Assembly (NCBI GenBank): GCA_002493515.1
Contig: DKYZ01000136.1
Location: forward strand, 40,204 to 46,138
Direction of reading: 5' to 3'
From: Porphyromonadaceae bacterium UBA7087
GTDB lineage: Bacteria; Bacteroidota; Bacteroidia; Bacteroidales; Muribaculaceae
Length of the DNA: 5,935 nucleotides
This document shows positions 1 to 5,895 of the stretch, piece after piece; within the stretch, counting starts at the first letter, position 1, and every line of letters starts with the position of its first letter. The notes below the pieces were generated by a model. The model was not told the DNA's origin. It saw only the letters and a list, made by a program, of their open reading frames with translations, and did not search any database. The position numbers were made by a program, and so were the translations under genes.

Positions 1-807
1 AAGATCGGTTATCCCGACAAGTGGAAAGACTATTCCGAGCTTATCATCGACCCCTCGCTCTCATACTGGGACAACGCACACAATGCAAATATGTGGGCTC
101 AGAAGGAGTATCTCAAGAAATGGGGCAAACCCGTTGACCGCACAGAGTGGAGCATGACACCCCAGACTATCAACGCCTACTACAATCCTCTGAACAACGA
201 GATCGTGTTCCCCGCCGGAATACTCCAGGCTCCTTTCTATGATGCCAACGCAAGCGACGCAGAGAACTATGGCGGCATCGGCGTGGTGATCGGCCACGAG
301 CTCACTCACGGTTTCGACGACCAGGGCTGCCAGTTCGACGCCAATGGCAACATGGTCAACTGGTGGACACCGCAGGATGCGGAGGAGTTCGCCAAACTGA
401 CACAGGGCCTTGTGGGCCAGTTTGACGAGATCGAGGTGCTTCCCGGTCTTCATGCAAACGGCCAGTACACTCTCGGCGAGAACATCGCTGACCAGGGCGG
501 TCTGCGTGTGGCACGCACAGCTTTCCTCGATTCCCAGAAGAAGAAGGGTGTTGACGTGAAGTCGGAAGCTGCCAAGATTGATGGCTTCGACCCGATGCAG
601 GTCTTCTACATGAACTTCGCAAACCTCTGGGCACAGAATATCCGCGATGAGGAAATACGTTCACTCACATCCGGCGACGTTCACTCGCTGGGCAACAATC
701 GTGTGAACGTATCGCTGAAGAACATCGCTCCCTTCTTCGAGGCTTTCGGCATCAAGGAAGGCGACAAGATGTTCCGTCCCGAGGCAGAGCGCGTAATCAT
801 CTGGTAA
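1..807 (+). CDS. M13 family zinc metallopeptidase (neprilysin/PepO-like), C-terminal part
   Basis: The reading frame is open from the first base, so the gene is cut by the window edge and only its last 268 residues are seen; M13 enzymes are usually near 650-700 residues. The catalytic core is intact. The HELTH zinc motif (HExxH) lies at 295-309, with the third zinc ligand in GENIAD (475-492), which fits the family's ExxxD motif. The substrate-binding strand NAYYNP is at 172-189. A His at 682-684 and an Arg at 700-702 in HSLGNNRVN correspond to the transition-state and substrate-contacting residues near the C terminus of neprilysin. The protein ends in the expected Trp. M13 enzymes cleave oligopeptides; Bacteroidales members are normally exported to the periplasm or cell surface, but the signal peptide is outside the window. 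The gene is followed by its own terminator. Family assignment is very secure; the substrate is unknown. Confidence 0.96.
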   Translation, partial: KIGYPDKWKDYSELIIDPSLSYWDNAHNANMWAQKEYLKKWGKPVDRTEWSMTPQTINAYYNPLNNEIVFPAGILQAPFYDANASDAENYGGIGVVIGHELTHGFDDQGCQFDANGNMVNWWTPQDAEEFAKLTQGLVGQFDEIEVLPGLHANGQYTLGENIADQGGLRVARTAFLDSQKKKGVDVKSEAAKIDGFDPMQVFYMNFANLWAQNIRDEEIRSLTSGDVHSLGNNRVNVSLKNIAPFFEAFGIKEGDKMFRPEAERVIIW

Positions 808-883
808 ACCTATCCTCCGGTAAATCCGGACAGTCACTGTCTTGATTGACAAATTATTAGTGACATCATATTTTTTTTTTAAT

Positions 884-914
884 AAAAGCGGCTTCCATGC
901 AGGAGGCCGCTTTT
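884..914 (+). terminator. Intrinsic terminator after the M13 peptidase gene
   Basis: A 13-bp stem pairs 884-896 (AAAAGCGGCTTCC) with 902-914 (GGAGGCCGCTTTT), with one G-U pair and a 5-nt loop. It runs into a T tract at 911-915. It lies 77 nt after the peptidase stop codon and ends that transcript. A run of ten T (871-880) just upstream is not part of the hairpin. Confidence 0.88.
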
Positions 915-1073
915 TCTTGTCTCTAATACTTCACTCCTATCAGAACATACGTGGTATGATCCGTCTCGAAGGCTCAACGAAATCCGGCAAATGGATAGTA
1001 ACCGGCATCAAAAATCCAGACGAAGGCTTAAACTAAATAAAAATTCACTTGTTTACACAATAAAACAAAAATT

Positions 1074-1577
1074 ATGAAAAAGCTACTGACTTTATTTTTT
1101 CTTCTGGCTGCGTTTGTGGCCAATGCTGACGCTTTGACTCTTAGAGAGGCATACGATGAGATGAGCAAACTTCCGGATCTTAAAGGAATTGTATCTGACA
1201 GCCACAATTACAGGGGTACAGGCTGGGTGGAAAGCATTCCTTTGAAGAATGCTTCCATAACTTATAAGGCACATCAGGTAGGCGACGGACAGACTGTATA
1301 TTACGGGAGCAAGGTCGAGGAACTGTCGAAACTTCTTCCGAAAGAGCAGCTCGTGCTCTGTGGCAGCAACTTCCAGAATCTCGTATATTTCTTTGCCCAT
1401 CCTATCGATAAGGAGAACTCTGAGCTCCTGATCATGATTGACCAGGCCTATCAGGGACAGACCGTGACAGTATTGGGAACTGTAAACACGAACATCGTGG
1501 AGAGCCTCAAGGAGGGGAAAGTGGAATTTACTCCAGACCATCAGATCAAAGTCTTCGCCCCAATATTGATATTTTAG
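1074..1577 (+). CDS. Small exported protein of unknown function
   Basis: I do not recognise a named family for this 167-residue protein. The N terminus is a clear Sec signal peptide: a basic MKK, a hydrophobic core at residues 4-16 and a likely cleavage site after ANADA (residue 20). There is no lipobox cysteine, so it is probably soluble in the periplasm or secreted. The mature part (about 147 residues) has a short helical start (LTLREAYDEMSKLP) and then mostly alternating strand-like segments. It has one Cys (residue 96) and no further membrane span, and it ends in a hydrophobic stretch (FAPILIF). The start is supported by an A-rich leader (1058-1073) and by the signal peptide beginning exactly at this Met. 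It stands alone between two terminators, so it is probably monocistronic. I could not find a clear TAnnTTTG promoter in the 159 bases upstream. Confidence 0.85.
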   Translation: MKKLLTLFFLLAAFVANADALTLREAYDEMSKLPDLKGIVSDSHNYRGTGWVESIPLKNASITYKAHQVGDGQTVYYGSKVEELSKLLPKEQLVLCGSNFQNLVYFFAHPIDKENSELLIMIDQAYQGQTVTVLGTVNTNIVESLKEGKVEFTPDHQIKVFAPILIF

Positions 1578-1592
1578 GCTAAGGCTTTCTCA

Positions 1593-1635
1593 ACACATCA
1601 AACCCTCGCGTCGGCGACGCGAGGGTTTGATGTGT
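1593..1635 (+). terminator. Long perfect-stem terminator hairpin
   Basis: Bases 1593-1612 and 1616-1635 are exact reverse complements, giving a 20-bp stem around a 3-nt GGC loop with a very GC-rich apex (CCCTCGCGTC/GACGCGAGGG). It starts 15 nt after the stop codon of the small exported protein. The following bases (CTTATTATATT) are only moderately T-rich, so termination probably depends on the strong stem. It also insulates the operon downstream. Confidence 0.8.
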
Positions 1636-1652
1636 CTTATTATATTGTTAGG

Positions 1653-1667
1653 GTAAACTGTGTTTAC
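1653..1667. promoter_or_regulatory. Small palindrome, possible regulator site
   Basis: GTAAAC-TGT-GTTTAC is a perfect 6-bp inverted repeat around a 3-nt spacer. It lies about 70 nt upstream of the -33 element of the ABC operon promoter and outside the preceding terminator. Its size and symmetry fit a dimeric DNA-binding protein, but nothing in the window says which one, and a chance palindrome of this length in AT-rich DNA is possible. Confidence 0.3.
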
Positions 1668-1738
1668 TATATTATTAAGATGTGGGGAGCGCCGAGTCAG
1701 GGTTTTTGAATTTTTTTTTTGAAATTTTTTTGTTTTTC

Positions 1739-1769
1739 TTTGGTAGCTCAAAATATTGTACTACCTTTG
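1739..1769 (+). promoter_or_regulatory. Bacteroidetes-type promoter of the ABC transporter operon
   Basis: TTTG at 1739-1742 and TACCTTTG at 1762-1769 match the -33 TTTG and -7 TAnnTTTG elements of the Bacteroidetes primary sigma factor, with 19 nt between them. Transcription should start a few bases after 1769, near 1774-1776, leaving a leader of about 50 nt before the ATG at 1824. The DNA just upstream (1703-1737) is built of T runs of 5, 10, 7 and 5, which may act as a bent or UP-like element. Confidence 0.88.
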
Positions 1770-1770
1770 C

Positions 1771-1794
1771 AGTGTATTAATCTAATAATACACT
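1771..1794. promoter_or_regulatory. Inverted-repeat operator, YtrA/GntR type
   Basis: AGTGTATTA (1771-1779) and TAATACACT (1786-1794) are perfect 9-bp inverted half-sites around a 6-nt spacer. The site begins two bases after the -7 element and covers the predicted start point, the classic place for a repressor to block initiation. The outer half-sites AGTGTA and TACACT, 12 bp apart here, match the operator known for B. subtilis YtrA (AGTGTA-13 bp-TACACT). A YtrA-like regulator is encoded at 3583-3996 in the same operon, so autoregulation is the natural inference. Confidence 0.82.
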
Positions 1795-1823
1795 AACAAA
1801 GAGTAACACCAACACAAGAAACC

Positions 1824-2660
1824 ATGTTGAATATCGACCACTGCACCTTCAGCTACAAGCGAAGCGGCAAACCCACAATCGACGATTTCTCCCTCTCCAT
1901 CAACGAGGGAGGCGTCTACGGCCTCCTCGGCTCAAACGGAGCCGGCAAGACCACCCTGCTCTATCTCATCTGCGGCCTGCTCACTCCCGCCGACGGCTCA
2001 ATTACCCTTGACGGAGTGTCGACCCGACGTCGTCTGCCTCAGACAATGAAAGACATTTTCATCGTCGCTGAAGAGACCCAGCTTCCGGCCATTACCCTTA
2101 AAGACTACGTGAGGATCAACTCAACGTTCTATCCCAATTTCTCTCAGGAGGATATGACCAGCCACCTGAATCTTTTCGATATGGATGCCGACATACGTCT
2201 CGACAAGATTTCCATGGGACAAAAAAAGAAAGTGGCACTTGCTTTTGCAATGGCATGCAACACCAAGCTGCTCCTTATGGACGAGCCTACCAACGGACTC
2301 GACATTCCCGGAAAAAGCTCATTCCGAAAATTCGTGGCATCCTCTATGACCGATGAGAAGACCTTCATCATCTCCACCCATCAGGTCAGGGACGTAGGAC
2401 AGATTCTTGACCACGTGGTGATTGTCAACAACCGCCGCGTGCTCCTCGACAAGACAGTCAGCGAGATACAGGAAAAGCTACGCTTCCTGCAGTCGGAAGA
2501 CCCCGCCATCATACGCAAGGCCCTCTACTCCGTTTCAACCCTCGGCGGCAACTCCCTCGTAATCCCCAATGATAACGGCGCTGACTCCGAAATCAACTAC
2601 GAGCTGCTCTTCGAGTATGCCGTCGCTGATCCCGAATCCCTCAGAAATGCCCTGTCATAA
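1824..2660 (+). CDS. ABC transporter ATP-binding protein, YtrB-like
   Basis: This 278-residue cytoplasmic ATPase would power the membrane protein encoded next. Visible motifs in order are Walker A GSNGAGKTT (residues 36-44), a signature loop SMGQKKK (130-136, a divergent LSGGQ), Walker B LLLMDEP with the catalytic Glu (149-155), D-loop NGLD (157-160) and the switch His in ISTHQ (H186). The Q-loop position appears to hold Glu (VAEET, about residue 83) instead of Gln. After residue 210 there is a tail of about 70 residues beyond the core ATPase fold, as in many YtrB/CcmA-type ATPases. It is the first gene after the operator-controlled promoter. The start at 1824 follows an A-rich leader, and the permease follows 28 nt downstream. 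The ABC ATPase call is certain; the YtrB-like label rests on the signature loop and the linked GntR regulator. The substrate is unknown. Confidence 0.95.
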   Translation: MLNIDHCTFSYKRSGKPTIDDFSLSINEGGVYGLLGSNGAGKTTLLYLICGLLTPADGSITLDGVSTRRRLPQTMKDIFIVAEETQLPAITLKDYVRINSTFYPNFSQEDMTSHLNLFDMDADIRLDKISMGQKKKVALAFAMACNTKLLLMDEPTNGLDIPGKSSFRKFVASSMTDEKTFIISTHQVRDVGQILDHVVIVNNRRVLLDKTVSEIQEKLRFLQSEDPAIIRKALYSVSTLGGNSLVIPNDNGADSEINYELLFEYAVADPESLRNALS

Positions 2661-2688
2661 AACATCACCCTACAAACCATACGCAATC

Positions 2689-3540
2689 ATGGACAACATT
2701 TTCAACTCAACGAGATTCGTGAACTATCTCGTGAAATATACCACGGAGAACAAACGCACCCTCCTCATCAACCTCGCCCTCATCATTGGCCTTCCCATTG
2801 TATTGGTCACGGTATTGTCATACCTGATAGGTAAATACGACTACGACTCAACTCCCGGTATTGACAACATGTGGGTAGAGGAGATAACCATGTTCTCGAT
2901 TATTTTCGTAATATGGGCCGCCACGTTCGGCAGCAGGGTGTTCTCGTCGATGTCGGCCAAAGGCAACCGTATCGACACGTTGACCAATCCGGCATCCTAC
3001 CTCGAGAAATTCGCCACCTACATGCTCATCTACGTCGTGATATTCTATATAGTCTATATCGGAGCGACTTTCCTCGCAGATATAATGCGGGTATGGATAG
3101 CCCGCATGTATGCCCCAAAAGATGCCTACATAGCCCCGATTCCGCTTGAATATGTGCTGACTCTCGGAAATGTGGACAACGGCTACGACCGTATGGGACT
3201 CGGTGCCTGGAGAAACTACCTTCCCGGCCTTCTCCTGGTAAACAGCATTCTCAACACGCAGGCATTCTTCACACTCGGCGGAATTGTCTGGAGCAAAAAC
3301 GCGGCTCTGAAGACATTCGGCTGCGCCCTCGCCCTGAATTTCATAATGAGCATGGCCTGGATTTGGGGCATGAACATATTCATCGGTTCCGACCACGGCA
3401 TAATGCCCCGGTTCGACTTTGACATCTCGACCCAACAGTTTGCATGGATATTCGGCAGCATCGGTATTCTGACCACAATCCTCACCTACTGGCTTGCGTA
3501 TGCCCGCTTCCGCGAGTCTGAGATAATCGACAGATGGTGA
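2689..3540 (+). CDS. ABC transporter permease-like membrane protein, six helices
   Basis: This 283-residue protein is the likely membrane partner of the upstream ATPase. Six hydrophobic spans are visible at about residues 24-47, 66-85, 110-132, 178-200, 207-232 and 251-272. A loop before span 3 reads RIDTLTNPASYLEKF (94-108), resembling the LPAS..EK loop common in Bacteroidetes ABC-2-type membrane subunits. The frame stays open upstream to an ATG at 2569 inside the ATPase gene, but the 40 extra residues there are polar, rich in Ser and Pro, and encoded by out-of-frame ATPase sequence. I therefore place the start at 2689, 28 nt after the ATPase stop. Only one permease is encoded, so it probably works as a homodimer with two ATPases. 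Export of a lipid, peptide or antibiotic, or a sensing role, are all possible; the sequence does not decide. Confidence 0.9.
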   Translation: MDNIFNSTRFVNYLVKYTTENKRTLLINLALIIGLPIVLVTVLSYLIGKYDYDSTPGIDNMWVEEITMFSIIFVIWAATFGSRVFSSMSAKGNRIDTLTNPASYLEKFATYMLIYVVIFYIVYIGATFLADIMRVWIARMYAPKDAYIAPIPLEYVLTLGNVDNGYDRMGLGAWRNYLPGLLLVNSILNTQAFFTLGGIVWSKNAALKTFGCALALNFIMSMAWIWGMNIFIGSDHGIMPRFDFDISTQQFAWIFGSIGILTTILTYWLAYARFRESEIIDRW

Positions 3541-3582
3541 ATAATAAGCCCTCTATCCATCACAATCTAACAACCTGACCTA

Positions 3583-3996
3583 ATGGCCACAGTGAATTTT
3601 GAAGACAACGCCAAGGCAATCTACCTCCAGATAGCCGACCGCATAGCCAATTCCATCATGCGGGGGGATTACGACGCCGATTCCAGACTCCCGTCGGTAA
3701 GGGAATATGCGGCTTCGGTAGAGGTAAATGCCAACACCGTGATGCGCTCCTACGAGAGGCTCTCCTCCAAAGGGCTGATCTACAACAAGCGCGGAATAGG
3801 TTTCTTCGTCGCTCCGGAGGCGAAGCTCACCATCGCACGCGAGCGTCTGGAGGAACTGATGGAGAAACAGCTTCCTCCCCTCTTCGACATGATGAGCGCG
3901 CTCGGCGTCACTCCCGCCCAGCTCTCGGAAGCCTACTCCTCATATATAGAGAACCATAAAAAACAACCTTCTGCCGCCGACAATGACCGTTCGTAA
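3583..3996 (+). CDS. GntR family transcriptional regulator, YtrA-like short form
   Basis: This 137-residue DNA-binding protein has an N-terminal winged helix-turn-helix (about residues 10-77). The GntR hallmarks are YLQIADRIANSIMRGDY (14-30), RLPSVREYA (35-43), the recognition helix VNANTVMRSYERL (48-60) and the wing KGLIYNKRGIGFFV (63-76). The C-terminal part (about 80-125) is only two or three helices, too small for the ligand-binding domains of FadR, HutC or MocR types. That short dimerisation tail defines the YtrA subfamily, whose members usually sit beside ABC transporter genes, as here. It follows the permease by 42 nt with no terminator between them. Its likely target is the inverted repeat at 1771-1794, making it an autorepressor of its own operon. 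The inducer is unknown; B. subtilis YtrA responds to some cell-wall antibiotics, but carrying that over is inference. Confidence 0.94.
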   Translation: MATVNFEDNAKAIYLQIADRIANSIMRGDYDADSRLPSVREYAASVEVNANTVMRSYERLSSKGLIYNKRGIGFFVAPEAKLTIARERLEELMEKQLPPLFDMMSALGVTPAQLSEAYSSYIENHKKQPSAADNDRS

Positions 3997-4036
3997 ACCT
4001 GACGATGCCTGCGGCACAGACAAAAAATCAAAAGAA

Positions 4037-4150
4037 ATGAAAACAAGAACAAGATTCAAAACCACCACATACATCATCGCGGCCGTAATAGGCCTGCTCA
4101 TCCTCCTCGCCTTCTTCCTCCCTCCCATTCTCTTCAAGACATATCCATAA
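4037..4150 (+). CDS. 37-residue single-span membrane microprotein
   Basis: This short frame is the last gene of the ABC/GntR operon, 40 nt after the regulator and 7 nt before the terminator. It encodes a basic N terminus (MKTRTRFK), one hydrophobic span (about residues 12-33, YIIAAVIGLLILLAFFLPPILF) and a short tail ending KTYP. The charge pattern predicts the N terminus inside the cell. The ATG at 4037 is preceded by a strongly A-rich leader (4021-4036), typical of Bacteroidales starts. An in-frame ATG at 3983, overlapping the regulator's last 14 nt, would give 55 residues with a charged, Cys-containing extension; that form would be translationally coupled and cannot be excluded. I know of no named family. 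A role as an accessory subunit or modulator of the transporter is a guess from position and topology. Chance is unlikely to give so clean a membrane segment here, but proof needs conservation. Confidence 0.68.
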   Translation: MKTRTRFKTTTYIIAAVIGLLILLAFFLPPILFKTYP

Positions 4151-4157
4151 AAAAACC

Positions 4158-4182
4158 GGAGGGCGCGTAAGACGCGTCCTCC
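4158..4182. terminator. Bidirectional terminator between convergent genes
   Basis: GGAGGGCGCGT (4158-4168) pairs with ACGCGTCCTCC (4172-4182) with one non-Watson-Crick position and a 3-nt loop. On the plus strand it is followed by TTTT (4187-4190). On the minus strand it is followed by seven T, the complement of 4149-4155. It can therefore end both the ABC operon and the convergent secreted-protein gene, whose ends are only 59 nt apart. Confidence 0.88.
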
Positions 4183-4209
4183 AGCCTTTTATGTCATTCT
4201 ATGGGATAA

Positions 4210-5895
4210 TTATCTCGCTATCTTGAGTATGGCGCGGCCTTCCGCACCCTCGGCTACCACTACATACACACCGCCGCGCAGTGTCGAGAGACTGATGCTG
4301 CTTCCGCTCTTCTCAGCCACCTTCCTTCCGGCCGCATCGTAGACTGCGAAACGCACATCGCTTCCGGCTGTCACCATATCTCCGTCGCGGCGCAATGACA
4401 GGGCGTCATCCGACACATTGTCGATTCCGGTTGGCTTGGTAGTGAACTTCACAGTGTTGTTCTTCATGTCAAGCTCGACGTCAAGAATGCCTCCGGCCCA
4501 GTCAGCCATATGCCAGGAGCCTTTGCCCCATACCCAGTCTCCGCTGAACGGATTATTCTCATCCAGAACGATATCGATAGGACTGTCCTCAACCTGCGCA
4601 CCTATGGAATTGTTCTCCCAGTCTCCAAGCTGCGTATAGAAGCGGAAATAGAGATCCTGGGGCTCAATCTCAAACGAGCCAGTGTAATAGTCGCCATCTT
4701 TCGACACGAGCTTCATGTCGCTGCTGTTGATATTCCAGTCCTGCGGAGAGCCTATAAGATAAATCACCTCCTCCTGCTGGAATGCAGGCTGGTCGATGCC
4801 GGTGAGGCTCAACTGGTTGTAGAAAGGATTGATATAGACGAAGAGCTGTCCGCCCTCCCAGTTGGTGCATGAGAAATTATCTCCGCCGGACATCATTGTA
4901 GCATTGAACGCCCTGTTGCTCCAAAGCTCGAAAGCATAGCCGCCCAAAGCGTCATCCCACGTGTCGCCATAAAGCACCTTGAACTCCAGCTGTCCCTCCG
5001 GGATATTGAAATTCCCGTTATAGGATATGTAACCGAAATTATCGGTCTTCTCAATCTTATAGGTGTCGTCCTCAAGATTCCAATCATTCATTGCGCCCAC
5101 CAGACGTATCTGAGCCGGCAACGCAGGCTGATCGGGGCTGTGGAAGGAGATTGACTTGTATATGTAATCCACAGTGACAGTCAGCTTGCCACCAACCCAG
5201 TTGAGACAACGCAGGTTGTCGCCGCCCTCATCAAGTGGCATATCCTTCAGGTCAGCATCACCGAAAAGGCTGAAAGCCGAGCCTCCGTAGTTTTCGTCCC
5301 AGTTGTCGGCTGTCACGATCTTGAACTCAAACTCTCCTGCCGGAAGGTCGAAAGTGCCCTCATAGATGGTAGACACATCCTCTCTGGGCTGGAGCAGATA
5401 GCTTGTGTCGGATACATTCCAGTCGTTCATGGTTCCTGCCAGACGCAGTGTCTCAGGAATTTCACTGACAGCGTCGGTAAGGATTGTGATCTTCTTGGTG
5501 TTCCAGTCAACTGACAGGTCGGCAGACCCACCTTTCCAGTTGCCGATCGAGATGTTATACCCGTCATATCCGCTGACGAGATCCAGCTCGGTGGCTACCC
5601 CCGGACTCATCACGATAGCTCCATGTTCGCTCCTGCCCCAGTATTCTTCCGGTTTGTCCCAGCCGCACTTGGCTGAGAAAATCTTGAACTCGAGCATATC
5701 CTGGCAAGATACGGTGCCCTTGTAAATGCCATCCCCCTCGCTGCCAAGCACGACGAGTTCGGCATCCGGATAATCCGGAGTCATCCAGAAATTCGGAGTG
5801 CCCACTACGTAAAGCTCCTCCGGCATTTCCTCTGCCCATGCAGCCGCCGGCATCGCAAGCGCCGCGGCAGCCATCAAAAAGCAAATTGTCTTCAT
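4210..5895 (-). CDS. Secreted protein with four SusE/SusF-like modules and a T9SS sorting domain
   Basis: This 561-residue protein starts with a clear Sec signal peptide (cleavage expected after AWA, residue 21; no lipobox). Four related beta-sandwich-like modules follow at about residues 28-139, 148-251, 261-364 and 376-486. Each opens with a strand such as LRLAGTMNDWN or IYLIGSPQDWN, has a mid-module W-D/E patch, and closes with a W-x-GG motif (NWxGG or DWAGG) before a final strand. This recalls the tandem starch-binding modules of SusE/SusF and CBM48/AMPK-type glycan-binding folds; glycan binding is therefore likely but unproven. Residues about 490-561, with VRFAVYDAAGRKVAEKS and LRGGVYVVVAEGAEGRAILKIAR, form a type A T9SS C-terminal domain that directs export and surface attachment or release. 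No catalytic domain is visible. It is transcribed alone toward the ABC operon; no SusC/SusD genes lie within view. Confidence 0.9.
   Translation of the reverse strand: MKTICFLMAAAALAMPAAAWAEEMPEELYVVGTPNFWMTPDYPDAELVVLGSEGDGIYKGTVSCQDMLEFKIFSAKCGWDKPEEYWGRSEHGAIVMSPGVATELDLVSGYDGYNISIGNWKGGSADLSVDWNTKKITILTDAVSEIPETLRLAGTMNDWNVSDTSYLLQPREDVSTIYEGTFDLPAGEFEFKIVTADNWDENYGGSAFSLFGDADLKDMPLDEGGDNLRCLNWVGGKLTVTVDYIYKSISFHSPDQPALPAQIRLVGAMNDWNLEDDTYKIEKTDNFGYISYNGNFNIPEGQLEFKVLYGDTWDDALGGYAFELWSNRAFNATMMSGGDNFSCTNWEGGQLFVYINPFYNQLSLTGIDQPAFQQEEVIYLIGSPQDWNINSSDMKLVSKDGDYYTGSFEIEPQDLYFRFYTQLGDWENNSIGAQVEDSPIDIVLDENNPFSGDWVWGKGSWHMADWAGGILDVELDMKNNTVKFTTKPTGIDNVSDDALSLRRDGDMVTAGSDVRFAVYDAAGRKVAEKSGSSISLSTLRGGVYVVVAEGAEGRAILKIAR
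4438..5814 (-). repeat. Four tandem protein-level modules within the secreted protein
   Basis: On the minus strand the modules lie at about 5814-5479, 5454-5143, 5115-4804 and 4770-4438, each 104-112 residues. Modules 2 and 3 are the closest pair. They share RLxGxMNDWN, a central GGxAF, GGDNxxCxNWxGGxL with one Cys at the same place (C230, C343), and the linker DQPA. Modules 1 and 4 keep the W-x-GG closing motif but lack that Cys. The similarity is in protein, not in obvious long DNA identity, so the duplications look old. Confidence 0.78.

Noticed and set aside
61..453. Minus-strand open frame of 130 codons opposite the M13 peptidase
   Set aside because: It overlaps the conserved HELTH region of the peptidase, which is certainly coding on the other strand, and its product has no recognisable features.
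842..1036. Plus-strand open frame of 64 codons between the peptidase and the small exported protein
   Set aside because: Its first half reads straight through the T10 run and the terminator hairpin at 884-914, giving FFF and GRFF low-complexity residues. Only the last 26 codons look at all coding-like, and they are discussed separately.
1742..1765. GGTAG...CTACC inverted repeat spanning the -33 and -7 elements
   Set aside because: Only 5 bp per arm with a 14-nt spacer, and the right arm is part of the common TACTACCTTTG promoter context. The 9-bp repeat at 1771-1794 is a far better operator.
2569..2688. Longer start for the permease, beginning inside the ATPase gene
   Set aside because: The 40 added residues come from out-of-frame ATPase sequence and are rich in Ser, Thr and Pro. 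The ATG at 2689 gives a normal spacing of 28 nt and a natural N terminus before span 1.
2848..3435. Long minus-strand open frame opposite the permease
   Set aside because: It is antisense to a clear six-helix membrane protein; the product is rich in His, Glu, Val and Gly with no recognisable domain, as expected for a shadow frame in GC-rich third positions.
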